Shown one piece after another: positions 8,470 to 16,590 of a stretch of 64,000 nucleotides of DNA; position 1 is the first letter of the stretch; each line of letters starts with the position of its first letter. A program made the position numbers and the translations under genes. The notes under the pieces were generated by a model. That model was given only the letters and a program-made list of their open reading frames with translations, was not told where the DNA came from and did not search any database. The DNA is from Halomonas sp. H10-9-1 (GTDB lineage Bacteria > Pseudomonadota > Gammaproteobacteria > Pseudomonadales > Halomonadaceae): positions 1,302,001 through 1,366,000 of the forward strand of contig NZ_JAMSHO010000001.1 in NCBI RefSeq assembly GCF_040147005.1, read 5' to 3'.

Positions 8470-10539
8470 TCAGTCGCGGTGGGCGAAGCGAAAGTTGTTC
8501 TCCAGCTGGGCGTAGTCGAGCAGGATATGGGCGGCTTCCTGGGTCTGTACCTGCTCTACCGGCTCCTCCTCTTCGGCGCTGCCCTCGTCCTCCTCGCCTC
8601 GGGTATCGGTCCACTCCTCCAGGTGCTCCAGACCGAGTGCCTCGCGGCGCTGGTTCTCCAGGGCAAGCTGTTCGGCCTCCTGGGCCTTGAACTCTTCCTG
8701 ACGGAGCTCGCGGTTGAGGCTGACGCTGGTCGTTTCCTCGCGCATCCGGCGATTCAGCTCGGCCTGCTGCTCGAGATAGCGGAAGTTGGGATGGACCTCG
8801 GTGCGCTGGCGATGGCGGTCGCGCAGCGACTCCAGGAAACGCCACGGCTCGCCGTACTTGCGGTACTGCACCGAGCGCACCGTGTCCCAGTCCAGGGCGT
8901 TGTCGAGGCTGCTCTCGCCGATCAGTTCAGGGTCAATCAGGCTCGGGAAGATGATGTCCGGCTCCACGCCGCGGTTCTGGGTGCTCTCGCCCGAGATGCG
9001 GTAGAACTTGGCGCGGGTCAGCTTGATCTCGCCGTGGGAGAGCTCGTTGAGGGTCTGCACCGTGCCCTTGCCGAAGGTGGGGGTTCCCACCACCAGGCCG
9101 CGGCCGTAGTCCTGGATGGCGCCGGCGAAGATCTCCGAGGCGGAGGCCGACAGGCGGTTGACCAGCACCACCAGCGGGCCGTCGTAGGCGGCGCCGGTCT
9201 CGGTATCACCGTAGAGGCTGATGCGCCCGCGTGCGTCGCGTACCTGGACGGTGGGGCCGCGATCGATGAACAGCCCGATCAGCGAGTTGGCCTCCTGCAG
9301 GGCGCCGCCGCCGTTGTTGCGCAGATCGAGCACGATGCCCTCGATCCCCTGCGCCTGGAGTGATGCAATCTCCTTGGCCACGTCGCGAGTGGTGCTGCGA
9401 TACTCCTCTTCGCCGGCCTGCCAGGCGTCGAAGTCGACATAGAAGGTGGGCACGGTGATTAGGCCGACACGGTGGCTGCCGTCGTCGCGCTCGAGTTCGA
9501 TCACCTCGCTCTGTGCCGCCTGGTCCTCGAGCTTCACGGTGTCGCGGGTGATCTGCACTTCCTTGGAGCGAGTCATGTCCACCGCCTGGGCGGGGACGAT
9601 GTCGAGGCGTACCACCGAGCCCTTGGGTCCGCGGATCAGTTCCACCACCTCATCCAGGCGCATGCCCACCACGTTCACCATCTCGCCATCCTCCTGGCCG
9701 ACGCCGACGATGCGGTCGGCGGGCTCCAGCACCCCGGCGCGTTCGGCGGGGCCGCCCGGCACTAGGCTTGCCACCTTGACGTACTCGCCGTCGGCCTGCA
9801 GCAGGGCGCCGATGCCCTCCAGCGAGAGGCGCATCTGGATGTCGAAGGACTCGCCCTGGCGGGGTGAGAGGTACTCGCTGTGGGGGTCGATGGTGCTGGT
9901 GACCGCGGCCATCAGCAGGCCGAAGACATCTTCCGGCTTGGTCTGGCGCAGGCGGCTGAGCTGGCCCTCGTAGCGCTGCCGAAGGTTGCCCTCGACCTGC
10001 TCGTCGTCCTGGTCGCTGATCACCAGGGTAAGGGCGGCATTCTTGAGGCGGCGAGTCCACAATTCGTCGAGGGCCAGGGGGGTCTCGGCCCAGGGGGCAT
10101 CCTCGCGGTCCACCTCCAGACGCTGCTGTCCGTCGTAGGTGAAGTCGAGACCGTCGTCGAGGCGCGCCAGCAGCCACTCGAAGCGTGCCTCGGCGCGCTT
10201 GTGGTAGCGCTGATAGAGAGCGAAGAAGGGGGCCAGCTCGCCATCGAGCAGGGCGTCATCGATCTGCTCTTCCAGCGGGAGGAACTCCGCCACGTCCTGT
10301 GCGGTGAGGAAGGCGCGCTGGCCGTCGAGCACGTCGAGATAGCGCTCGAAGGCCTGGCGTGACCAGCTGTCATCCAGGCTGACGTCGGCGTAGTGGCCGT
10401 AGCGCAGCGATTCGGCCACTTCGGTGGCGACCTGGCGCTGGGCGTCGGTGGGTTCTAGCTGTGCCAGGGCGACGCCGGCGCTCAGCAGCAGGCCTGCCAG
10501 TACGGCCATGGATCGTCCCATATGGGCAAGCGGGCTCAT
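8470..10539 (-). CDS. prc: Tail-specific (C-terminal processing) protease Prc
   Basis: A 689-residue periplasmic S41 serine protease, close to E. coli Prc (about 682). The chosen start MSPLAHMGRSMAVLAGLLLS gives a clear signal peptide (cleavage after GVALAQ) and has GGGAG upstream; the frame stays open for 92 more codons but that extension overlaps apeB and lacks protein-like sequence. It has an N-terminal helical domain, a PDZ domain (about residues 235-320, VKVASLVPGGPAERAGV), the S41 core with the catalytic S-A-S-E-I-F-A motif and FGKGTVQTL (Ser-Lys dyad), and the DUF3340-type C-terminal extension. It degrades proteins by their nonpolar C-termini and processes penicillin-binding protein 3. 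Divergent from apeB. Confidence 0.93.
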   Translation of the reverse strand: MSPLAHMGRSMAVLAGLLLSAGVALAQLEPTDAQRQVATEVAESLRYGHYADVSLDDSWSRQAFERYLDVLDGQRAFLTAQDVAEFLPLEEQIDDALLDGELAPFFALYQRYHKRAEARFEWLLARLDDGLDFTYDGQQRLEVDREDAPWAETPLALDELWTRRLKNAALTLVISDQDDEQVEGNLRQRYEGQLSRLRQTKPEDVFGLLMAAVTSTIDPHSEYLSPRQGESFDIQMRLSLEGIGALLQADGEYVKVASLVPGGPAERAGVLEPADRIVGVGQEDGEMVNVVGMRLDEVVELIRGPKGSVVRLDIVPAQAVDMTRSKEVQITRDTVKLEDQAAQSEVIELERDDGSHRVGLITVPTFYVDFDAWQAGEEEYRSTTRDVAKEIASLQAQGIEGIVLDLRNNGGGALQEANSLIGLFIDRGPTVQVRDARGRISLYGDTETGAAYDGPLVVLVNRLSASASEIFAGAIQDYGRGLVVGTPTFGKGTVQTLNELSHGEIKLTRAKFYRISGESTQNRGVEPDIIFPSLIDPELIGESSLDNALDWDTVRSVQYRKYGEPWRFLESLRDRHRQRTEVHPNFRYLEQQAELNRRMREETTSVSLNRELRQEEFKAQEAEQLALENQRREALGLEHLEEWTDTRGEEDEGSAEEEEPVEQVQTQEAAHILLDYAQLENNFRFAHRD

Positions 10540-10669
10540 CGATGAAGCACTCCCGGTTTGATGTACACTCATTTCCCTTGACCCTGATCCGGCCCGCGAG
10601 TTGCGCTGGCCGGAGATCCATTGTAGCAGCTTACCTGCTGCGCCCATCACCTCCAGCCCCGAGGAATCC

Positions 10670-11971
10670 ATGCTGTCCCAGGACGATCTGCTCCAGCGGC
10701 TTCTCGACTTCCTGCATCGCTCGCCCACTCCCTGGCATGCCACCGCGAACATGGCCGCCCGCCTCGAATCGGCCGGTTTCCGGCGTCTCGATGAGCGCGA
10801 GGCCTGGGCGTTCACGCCCGGCGAGCGGGTCTATGTGACGCGTAACGACTCGTCGATCATCGCCCTGCAGCTGCCAGCAGGCAGGCTCGAGGCGCTGCGC
10901 ATGATCGGTGCTCACACCGATAGCCCCGGACTGCGGCTCAAGCCCAATGCCGCCCAGACCGCGGCGGGCTGGCTGCAGCTCGGCGTCGAGGTCTATGGTG
11001 GGGCGCTGCTTGCGCCCTGGTTCGACCGCGACCTGGGGCTCGCCGGCCGGGTCCATGTGCGTCGCTCCGACGGGCGTCTCGAGGGACGGTTGCTGCATGT
11101 CGATCGCCCCGTGGCGATCATTCCCAGCCTGGCCATCCACCTCGATCGCGAGGCCAACAACGGTCGTGCGCTCAATGCCCAGACCGAGATGGCGCCGGTG
11201 CTGCTGCAGGGCGGGGAGGGCGCCGACCTCAAGCGGCTACTCGAGGAGTGGATCGTCGAGCAGCATGCTCTCGAGGCGTTCGAAGTGCTCGACTTCGAAC
11301 TGGGCTTCCATGACATGCAGCCGCCGGCACGGGTGGGGGTCAACGGCGAGCTGGTCGCCAGCGCCCGGCTCGACAACCTGCTCTCCTGCTTTATCGGCCT
11401 GGAGGCGCTGCTGGCCAGCGATGGCAGGCAGGGGGCGTTGCTGGTGGCCAATGACCATGAGGAGGTGGGTAGCGCCAGCGCCTGTGGCGCCCAGGGGCCC
11501 TTTCTGGGCGATGTGCTGCGCCGGGTCAACGAGCGACTCGGTGACGGCGGCGAGGAGGGGTTCATCCGCCTGATCCAGGCCTCCAGGATGATCTCCTGCG
11601 ACAACGCCCATGCCCTGCACCCCAATTTCCAGAACAAGCACGATGCCGCGCATGGCCCGGCGCTCAATGGCGGTCCGGTGATCAAGGTCAATGCCAGCCA
11701 GCGCTATGCCACCAATAGCGCCACCGCGGCGCTGTTCCGCGACCTCTGTCGCGAGGCCGAGGTGCCGGTACAGAGCTTCGTGACGCGCGCCGACATGGGG
11801 TGCGGCAGTACCATCGGGCCGATCACCGCCACCGAGCTCGGTGTGCCGACCCTGGACGTGGGGGTTCCCCAGTGGGCCATGCACTCGATCCGTGAGACCG
11901 CGGGTGCCCAGGATGTGGCCTACCTGGCACGGGTGCTTGCCGCCTTCTGCAATCGCGCCGAACTGGCCTGA
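10670..11971 (+). CDS. apeB: M18-family aspartyl aminopeptidase
   Basis: A 433-residue cytosolic di-zinc aminopeptidase matching the M18 family (ApeB/DAP) in length. Metal-ligand motifs are visible: [14 protein letters not shown] (His and Asp), [16 protein letters not shown] (bridging Asp), [12 protein letters not shown] (Glu-Glu), [12 protein letters not shown] (Asp) and the C-terminal [13 protein letters not shown] (His). The start MLSQDDLLQ at 10670 is supported by GAGGA six bases upstream. It removes acidic or neutral N-terminal residues from peptides. A 22-bp perfect hairpin follows the stop. Confidence 0.93.
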   Translation: MLSQDDLLQRLLDFLHRSPTPWHATANMAARLESAGFRRLDEREAWAFTPGERVYVTRNDSSIIALQLPAGRLEALRMIGAHTDSPGLRLKPNAAQTAAGWLQLGVEVYGGALLAPWFDRDLGLAGRVHVRRSDGRLEGRLLHVDRPVAIIPSLAIHLDREANNGRALNAQTEMAPVLLQGGEGADLKRLLEEWIVEQHALEAFEVLDFELGFHDMQPPARVGVNGELVASARLDNLLSCFIGLEALLASDGRQGALLVANDHEEVGSASACGAQGPFLGDVLRRVNERLGDGGEEGFIRLIQASRMISCDNAHALHPNFQNKHDAAHGPALNGGPVIKVNASQRYATNSATAALFRDLCREAEVPVQSFVTRADMGCGSTIGPITATELGVPTLDVGVPQWAMHSIRETAGAQDVAYLARVLAAFCNRAELA

Positions 11972-11975
11972 CGCT

Positions 11976-12024
11976 AAACACCAAGAAGCCCGCCTGACGA
12001 TATCAGGCGGGCTTCTTGGTGTTT
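11976..12024. terminator. Bidirectional terminator between apeB and tRNA-Met
   Basis: A perfect 22-bp inverted repeat (11976-11997 with 12003-12024) with a 5-base loop CGATA. The arms begin AAACACC and end GGTGTTT, so a short T run follows the stem in both directions. It starts four bases after the apeB stop and three bases from the 3' end of the opposite-strand tRNA-Met, so it probably ends both transcripts. Confidence 0.85.
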
Positions 12025-12027
12025 GGC

Positions 12028-12104
12028 TGGTGGCTACGCCCTGATTCGAACAGGGGACCCCATCATTATGAGTGATGTGCTCTAACCAGCTGAGCTACGT
12101 AGCC
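12028..12104 (-). tRNA. tRNA-Met (CAT), elongator, second copy
   Basis: Identical over 77 nt to the tRNA-Met at 7778-7854 but on the opposite strand. Confidence 0.95.
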
Positions 12105-12114
12105 AGCGGCGAGT

Positions 12115-12143
12115 AATCTATCCATCGCCGGACGGACTGTCAA
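12115..12143 (-). promoter_or_regulatory. Predicted promoter of the second tRNA-Met
   Basis: On the minus strand TTGACA (12138-12143), a 17-base spacer and TAGATT (12115-12120), followed by a GC-rich discriminator just before the tRNA. Confidence 0.65.
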
Positions 12144-12278
12144 GCGTTTGATGTGGATCCTGATCCCGCATTATCCCGCACGGCCTCTTCGGGGTGTCGC
12201 ATCTACCGGCGAGAGGCTGGCGATTAAAGCGGATTGGCCGCGGGCCAGATCGTCCGGTCCGCGGCCAGCTCTGTCGGA

Positions 12279-12761
12279 TTACTCCGACTTGACATCGATA
12301 CGCTTCACCCTTGACTTGGCCTCTTCGGTCTTGGGTAGCGTGACGGTCAACACGCCGCGCTTGAACTCCGCCTCGGCCTTTTCGGGGTCCACGCCCGGTG
12401 GCACCGGGATCATCCGATGGAAGCTGCGCCGCGATTGCGAGGTGAAGTCGCCTTCGTTGCTCTTCTCCTCGCGCTCGCCACGAATCGTCAGCATGTCATC
12501 GGTGACGTTCACCTCGATGTCCTTGTCATCGAGTCCCGGCAGGTCAACCGAGACCAGCATCGCCTCATCGGTCTCCGAGATGTTGGTGCGCGGCCCGGCG
12601 GCGAGATTGTCCCCGAAGGGGCTGTCGAAGCGTGCCCAGAAATCCTCGAACACACGGTTCAGGTCACGCTGCAGCGAGACCATCGGGTTCTCGTCCGCCT
12701 CGCGGCGGGCCGGCGCCCGGTTACGCTCCCGGCTCCAGGGAATAAGATCACTGAATGCCAT
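12279..12761 (-). CDS. Hsp20/alpha-crystallin small heat-shock protein (third of three)
   Basis: 160 residues: N-terminal region with Asn-Pro-Met and FEDFWARFDSPFG, then an alpha-crystallin domain (about residues 55-150) with LVSVDLPGLDDKDIEVNVTDDMLTIRG-type strands and the closing FKRGVLTVTLPK signature. Small heat-shock proteins form oligomers that hold unfolding proteins. It is the last of three tandem but divergent Hsp20 genes on the minus strand; GAGGA lies eight bases before the ATG. Confidence 0.92.
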   Translation of the reverse strand: MAFSDLIPWSRERNRAPARREADENPMVSLQRDLNRVFEDFWARFDSPFGDNLAAGPRTNISETDEAMLVSVDLPGLDDKDIEVNVTDDMLTIRGEREEKSNEGDFTSQSRRSFHRMIPVPPGVDPEKAEAEFKRGVLTVTLPKTEEAKSRVKRIDVKSE

Positions 12762-12815
12762 CTTGATCCTCCTTTCGTGTTTGCCACGTGGTTGCCAAGG
12801 TGGGTCGAGGCCGCT

Positions 12816-13220
12816 TCAGGTAGCCTTGACTTCGATCCGCTTCGGCTTGGCGGCCTCGCTCTTCGTTAGCCTGAGCGTGAGCACACCGTCGCGGTGGCTG
12901 GCCTCGATGCCGTTCGCATCGATTGTTTCGGGCAGGCTGAAGGCCCGCTCGAAGGTGCCTGGCGCATATTCGGCATAGATGCGCCGGTAACCTTCAGGCG
13001 CAGGCGCGTCGATGACTCCCCGCACCGTCAGTGCGCGGTTCTCGACCGAGACATCGACGCTGTCGGGCGTCACCCCCGGCATGTCGATGGCCAGCGTCAC
13101 AACGCCATCCTTCTCGACGATATCAGTGGCCGGTCGGAACACGGGGCCGCTGATGCTCTCTTCGTTACGCTCGCTGGTCGTTGCGACGTCACCGCCTGTC
13201 TTCTTGAGCTCCTGTACCAT
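12816..13220 (-). CDS. Hsp20/alpha-crystallin small heat-shock protein (second of three)
   Basis: 134 residues from MVQELKKTGGDV; this start has GGAGG six bases upstream, whereas an in-frame ATG ten codons earlier has none. The crystallin domain (about 40-134) shows VTLAIDMPGVTPDSVDVSVENRALTVRG-type strands, a Y-R-R-I-Y-A-E-Y segment and the closing SHRDGVLTLRLTK. Its N-terminus is short and unlike those of its neighbours, so the three are not recent duplicates. Confidence 0.92.
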   Translation of the reverse strand: MVQELKKTGGDVATTSERNEESISGPVFRPATDIVEKDGVVTLAIDMPGVTPDSVDVSVENRALTVRGVIDAPAPEGYRRIYAEYAPGTFERAFSLPETIDANGIEASHRDGVLTLRLTKSEAAKPKRIEVKAT

Positions 13221-13246
13221 GTCACGCCTCCTTATTTTCCCGTTCG

Positions 13247-13687
13247 TCAACTGGCCTTGACCGAGATCTTGCGCGGCTGTTCCGCATCGGGGCGGCCCAT
13301 CTCGATCTCCAGAACGCCGTTCTTCGCCCGCGCCTCGACCTTGTCGGGATCCACCCTCAGGGGCAGGCGGATCGAGCGTGAGAATTCGCCCGTTGGGCGC
13401 TCGCGGCGGTGCCAGGACGCACTCTCGTCTTCGGTGGGGGAGCTGCGCTTGCCGGCGATGATCAGGGTGTTTTCACGCACGGTCAGATCGATGTCGTCGG
13501 TGCCGACACCCGGTATCTCGGCGGTGACCACGACACTGTTATCGCTTAGCCACATATTCACCGGCGGCCAGGCGCCATCGCCGACGGTGCGCGCGCCGCC
13601 GGCGAACAGGCGGTTCATCTGCGATTGAAGTTGCCTCAGCTCGGCAAAAGGATCCCATTGTGCCGATGGTAATCCGAAATTCAGCAT
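13247..13687 (-). CDS. Hsp20/alpha-crystallin small heat-shock protein (first of three)
   Basis: 146 residues starting MLNFGLPSAQWDPFAELRQL, the common N-terminus of the IbpA/HspC-like bacterial class with the LRQLQSQMNRLF helix. The crystallin domain (about 45-146) includes VVTAEIPGVGTDDIDLTVRENTLIIAG-type strands, an FSRSIRLP segment and KNGVLEIEM. AGGAG precedes the ATG. As first gene of the tandem set it should follow the shared promoter; no clear heat-shock sigma-factor promoter was found by eye. Confidence 0.92.
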   Translation of the reverse strand: MLNFGLPSAQWDPFAELRQLQSQMNRLFAGGARTVGDGAWPPVNMWLSDNSVVVTAEIPGVGTDDIDLTVRENTLIIAGKRSSPTEDESASWHRRERPTGEFSRSIRLPLRVDPDKVEARAKNGVLEIEMGRPDAEQPRKISVKAS

Positions 13688-13952
13688 TGTCTTCTCCTCT
13701 TCTCACGGTTTTCAGACACTGCACGTTCTCACCAGGGGTGCGAACGAGTCTTATTGGTGGAAGTGTCGCAAACGTCGCAAAAGAAGAAGCAGAACCGTCG
13801 TCGGTCCGGCAGGAAGAGGCATGTCGGCCCCATGTTGCGGCATTCCACGCAATCTATAGATGGGAGCGCGGTGGGTAATTATCAAGGGTCGGGTAGGCTG
13901 GGCGATTGGCCGCGGACAACGCAACCACGGTTGTTGGGTATCTAGTCAATGC
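13688..13952. other. Intergenic region with no recognised gene
   Basis: About 265 bases between the hsp20 set and the Glu/Gly tRNA promoter. No protein-like frame was recognised; the only local pattern is a short direct repeat (GTCGCAAA, twice) near 13765-13785. It must hold the hsp20 promoter, which I could not place. Confidence 0.4.
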
Positions 13953-13988
13953 TTGACACTCTGCCAGGTGGTAGTTACTATGCGCGCC
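13953..13988 (+). promoter_or_regulatory. Promoter of the Glu/Gly tRNA array
   Basis: Consensus TTGACA (13953-13958), exactly 17 bases, TACTAT (13976-13981) and a GCGCGCC discriminator, 24 bases before the first tRNA-Glu. The GC-rich discriminator is the mark of stringently controlled stable-RNA promoters. Confidence 0.8.
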
Positions 13989-14011
13989 ACTTCGATGAGA
14001 CGAGACATTGC

Positions 14012-14087
14012 GTCCCATTCGTCTAGTGGTCCAGGACACCGCCCTTTCACGGCGGGAACAGGGGTTCGAACCCCCTATGGGACGCCA
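14012..14087 (+). tRNA. tRNA-Glu (TTC), copy 1
   Basis: 76 nt, acceptor GTCCCAT/ATGGGAC, anticodon loop CTTTCAC, encoded CCA. First member of an alternating Glu-Gly array. Confidence 0.96.
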
Positions 14088-14111
14088 CTCGACTCATCAG
14101 GTAACCGGAGT

Positions 14112-14186
14112 GCGGGAATAGCTCAGTGGTAGAGCATCGCCTTGCCAAGGCGAGGGTCGGGAGTTCGAATCTCCTTTCCCGCTCCA
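14112..14186 (+). tRNA. tRNA-Gly (GCC), copy 1
   Basis: 75 nt, acceptor GCGGGAA/TTCCCGC, anticodon GCC (TTGCCAA loop), encoded CCA. Confidence 0.96.
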
Positions 14187-14189
14187 TGC

Positions 14190-14265
14190 GTCCCATTCGT
14201 CTAGTGGTCCAGGACACCGCCCTTTCACGGCGGGAACAGGGGTTCGAACCCCCTATGGGACGCCA
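14190..14265 (+). tRNA. tRNA-Glu (TTC), copy 2
   Basis: Identical to copy 1 over 76 nt; starts only three bases after the preceding tRNA-Gly. Confidence 0.96.
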
Positions 14266-14324
14266 CTTCTTCGGCAGCAGCAGTGAGTCGTCGAAGTAGA
14301 AGTAGAACGAGAAGTGCGAGACAG

Positions 14325-14399
14325 GCGGGAATAGCTCAGTGGTAGAGCATCGCCTTGCCAAGGCGAGGGTCGGGAGTTCGAATCTCCTTTCCCGCTCCA
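14325..14399 (+). tRNA. tRNA-Gly (GCC), copy 2
   Basis: Identical to copy 1 over 75 nt, 59 bases after the second tRNA-Glu. Confidence 0.96.
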
Positions 14400-14421
14400 T
14401 CTTCCGAAGGGAAGACGCTGC

Positions 14422-14497
14422 GTCCCATTCGTCTAGTGGTCCAGGACACCGCCCTTTCACGGCGGGAACAGGGGTTCGAACCCCCTATGGGACGCCA
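14422..14497 (+). tRNA. tRNA-Glu (TTC), copy 3
   Basis: Identical to the other two tRNA-Glu genes over 76 nt. Confidence 0.96.
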
Positions 14498-14522
14498 CCT
14501 CGCTCGCCGCACCACCGATAAA

Positions 14523-14597
14523 GCGGGAATAGCTCAGTGGTAGAGCATCGCCTTGCCAAGGCGAGGGTCGGGAGTTCGAATCTCCTTTCCCGCTCCA
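14523..14597 (+). tRNA. tRNA-Gly (GCC), copy 3
   Basis: Identical to the other two tRNA-Gly genes; last intact member of the array. Confidence 0.96.
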
Positions 14598-14650
14598 ATC
14601 GGTCACCTGCAATCGGCCAAGGCTCGCGTCAGGAGCTGGGGCGCCAGCCC

Positions 14651-14690
14651 GGTCGAATCTCCTTCCCGTTCCAATCGGAACCTGCCCCCT
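14651..14690 (+). pseudogene. Decayed 3' end of a fourth tRNA-Gly
   Basis: GGTCGAATCTCCTTCCCGTT then CCAATCGG matches the T-arm, acceptor 3' strand and downstream bases of tRNA-Gly copy 3 (14575-14601) with a few changes. The 5' half is absent, so it is not a functional tRNA. Confidence 0.65.
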
Positions 14691-14845
14691 ATTTACTTCG
14701 ATGTAGTCTGCCGTTGTGCAGGCCGTTCTGCGTGCCCGGCCCGCAGGAAATCGCCCATGGCTTGAACTCTGGCGGCCTCGTCCCCATATCGTCATGCCTT
14801 TGCGGCATGCCCGCACCGAACCCCGAACCGTTCCAAGGATTGCGC

Positions 14846-15820
14846 ATGGCCGAACCGGCTCTGTCCATCCGTGGCCTGACCAAGGTCTACGGCAATGGCT
14901 TCCAGGCCCTCAAGGGCATCGATCTCGACGTCGCCGAAGGGGACTTCTTCGCGCTGCTGGGCCCCAACGGCGCCGGCAAGTCCACCACCCTGGGGGTGGT
15001 GTCGTCGCTGGTGCAGAAGAGCGCCGGTCGGGTGTCGATCTTCGGCATCGATATCGACCAGGATTTCGCCCGCGCCAAGTACCACCTCGGCGTGGTGCCC
15101 CAGGAGTTCAACTTCAACCAGTTCGAGAGGGTCATCGACATCGTGCTGGCCCAGGCCGGCTACTACGGCATGTCGCGTCGCGAGGCGCTGCCCCGTGCCG
15201 AGGAGCTGCTGCGTGACCTGGGGCTCTGGGACAAGCGCAATGGCAGTGCGCGGATGCTTTCAGGCGGCATGAAGCGCCGGCTGATGATCGCCCGGGCGCT
15301 GATGCACCGGCCGAAGTTGCTGATCCTCGATGAGCCCACCGCGGGTGTGGACATCGAGTTGCGTCGCAGCATGTGGGAGTACATGCGGCGCATCAACCGT
15401 GAGGAGGGCACCACCATCATCCTCACTACCCACTATCTGGAGGAGGCGGAGAGCCTGTGTCGCAACGTGGCGATCATCAACCATGGCGAGATCATCCGTA
15501 ACACCAGCGTGCGCGACCTGCTGATGGAGCTGGACACCGAGACCTTCCTGCTCGACCTGGCCCACCCGCTGGAGGAAGTACCGGTGGTGTCGGGCTTCGA
15601 GGTCAACCAGTCGGAGCCCGCCCAGCTCAGTGTGGCGGTGCAGCGTGGCCAGCGCCTCAATGATATCTTCGAGGTGCTCTCTGCCCGGGGCATCCAGGTG
15701 GTCTCCATGCGCAACCGCGCCAACCGCCTGGAGGAGATGTTCGTCAGCATGGTGGAGCAGGGCAACGAGGCCCTGGACCGGGCCGCCGAAGCCGGCAAGG
15801 ACAAGGAGGCGCGCGCATGA
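14846..15820 (+). CDS. yadG: ABC transporter ATP-binding protein (YadG-like)
   Basis: 324 residues. Walker A is GPNGAGKSTT (about residue 39), the signature MLSGGMKRRLMIARALMH follows, and Walker B is LLILDEPTAGVD, with TTHYLEEAESLC after it. This matches the YadG/DrrA-type nucleotide-binding subunit paired with an ABC-2 permease. Start at 14846 is set by AAGGA six bases before the ATG. It overlaps the next gene by four bases (ATGA). Natural substrate of YadGH is not established; drug or lipid-like export is the usual guess. Confidence 0.9.
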   Translation: MAEPALSIRGLTKVYGNGFQALKGIDLDVAEGDFFALLGPNGAGKSTTLGVVSSLVQKSAGRVSIFGIDIDQDFARAKYHLGVVPQEFNFNQFERVIDIVLAQAGYYGMSRREALPRAEELLRDLGLWDKRNGSARMLSGGMKRRLMIARALMHRPKLLILDEPTAGVDIELRRSMWEYMRRINREEGTTIILTTHYLEEAESLCRNVAIINHGEIIRNTSVRDLLMELDTETFLLDLAHPLEEVPVVSGFEVNQSEPAQLSVAVQRGQRLNDIFEVLSARGIQVVSMRNRANRLEEMFVSMVEQGNEALDRAAEAGKDKEARA

Positions 15821-16590
15821 ATCCGCATCAGATCGCCATTGCCCTCTGGACCCTGGTGGTCAAGGAGATCAAGCGCTTCACGCGCATCTGGCCGCAAACC
15901 CTGCTGCCGCCGTCGATCACCATGACCATGTACTTCATCATCTTCGGTAACCTGATCGGCTCGCGCATCGGCGAGATGGACGGCTACAGCTATATGGACT
16001 TCATCGTCCCCGGACTGATCATGATGGCGGTGATCACCAACAGCTACTCCAACGTCGCCTCGAGCTTCTTCTCCAACAAGTTCCAGCGCAGCGTGGAGGA
16101 GATGATGGTGTCGCCGATGCCCAGTTGGGTGGTCTTGACGGGCTTCGTGCTCGGCGGCATGGCGCGAGGCCTCGGCGTGGGGCTGATCGTCACCGGCGTC
16201 TCGCTGTTCTTCACCCGGCTCGAGGTGGCCCATCCGCTGCTCACGGTGCTGGTGGTGGTGCTGACCGCGGCACTGTTCGCCATCGGCGGCTTCATCAACG
16301 CCCTGCTGGGCAAGAAGTTCGACGATATCTCCATCGTGCCGACCTTTATCCTGACGCCGCTGACCTACCTGGGCGGGGTCTTCTACTCGATCTCGTTGCT
16401 GCCGGAGTTCTGGCAGGGGGTGTCGATGCTCAACCCGATCCTCTACATGGTCAACGTCTTCCGTTACGGCTTCCTCGGCGTCTCCGACATTCCGGTCGGC
16501 TGGGCCCTGGCCGCCATCCTTGCCTTCATCGCGGTACTCTTCACCATCGCCCTGCGCATGCTGGAGCGTGGCCAGGGGATCCGCTCATGA
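15817..16590 (+). CDS. yadH: ABC-2 type permease (YadH-like)
   Basis: 257 residues with about six membrane segments and ABC-2 hallmarks (PPSITMTMYFIIFGNLIGSR; FIVPGLIMMAVITNSY; FILTPLTYLGGVFYSI, the P-L-x-x-L-x-G-x-F-Y motif). It is the membrane partner of the upstream ATPase, translationally coupled by the ATGA overlap, and its own stop overlaps the queF start in the same way. Confidence 0.9.
   Translation: MNPHQIAIALWTLVVKEIKRFTRIWPQTLLPPSITMTMYFIIFGNLIGSRIGEMDGYSYMDFIVPGLIMMAVITNSYSNVASSFFSNKFQRSVEEMMVSPMPSWVVLTGFVLGGMARGLGVGLIVTGVSLFFTRLEVAHPLLTVLVVVLTAALFAIGGFINALLGKKFDDISIVPTFILTPLTYLGGVFYSISLLPEFWQGVSMLNPILYMVNVFRYGFLGVSDIPVGWALAAILAFIAVLFTIALRMLERGQGIRS

Noticed and set aside
10540..10815. 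N-terminal extension of prc by 92 codons
   Set aside because: It would overlap apeB, precede a clear signal peptide, and has a low-complexity Arg/Ser composition.
13754..13945. Small plus-strand frame before the Glu/Gly tRNA promoter
   Set aside because: Arg/Gly-rich, no ribosome site and no motif; treated as intergenic.
14012..14600. Regular repeats resembling a CRISPR array
   Set aside because: The repeat units are complete tRNA-Glu and tRNA-Gly genes with cloverleaf structure; no CRISPR array was seen in the window.
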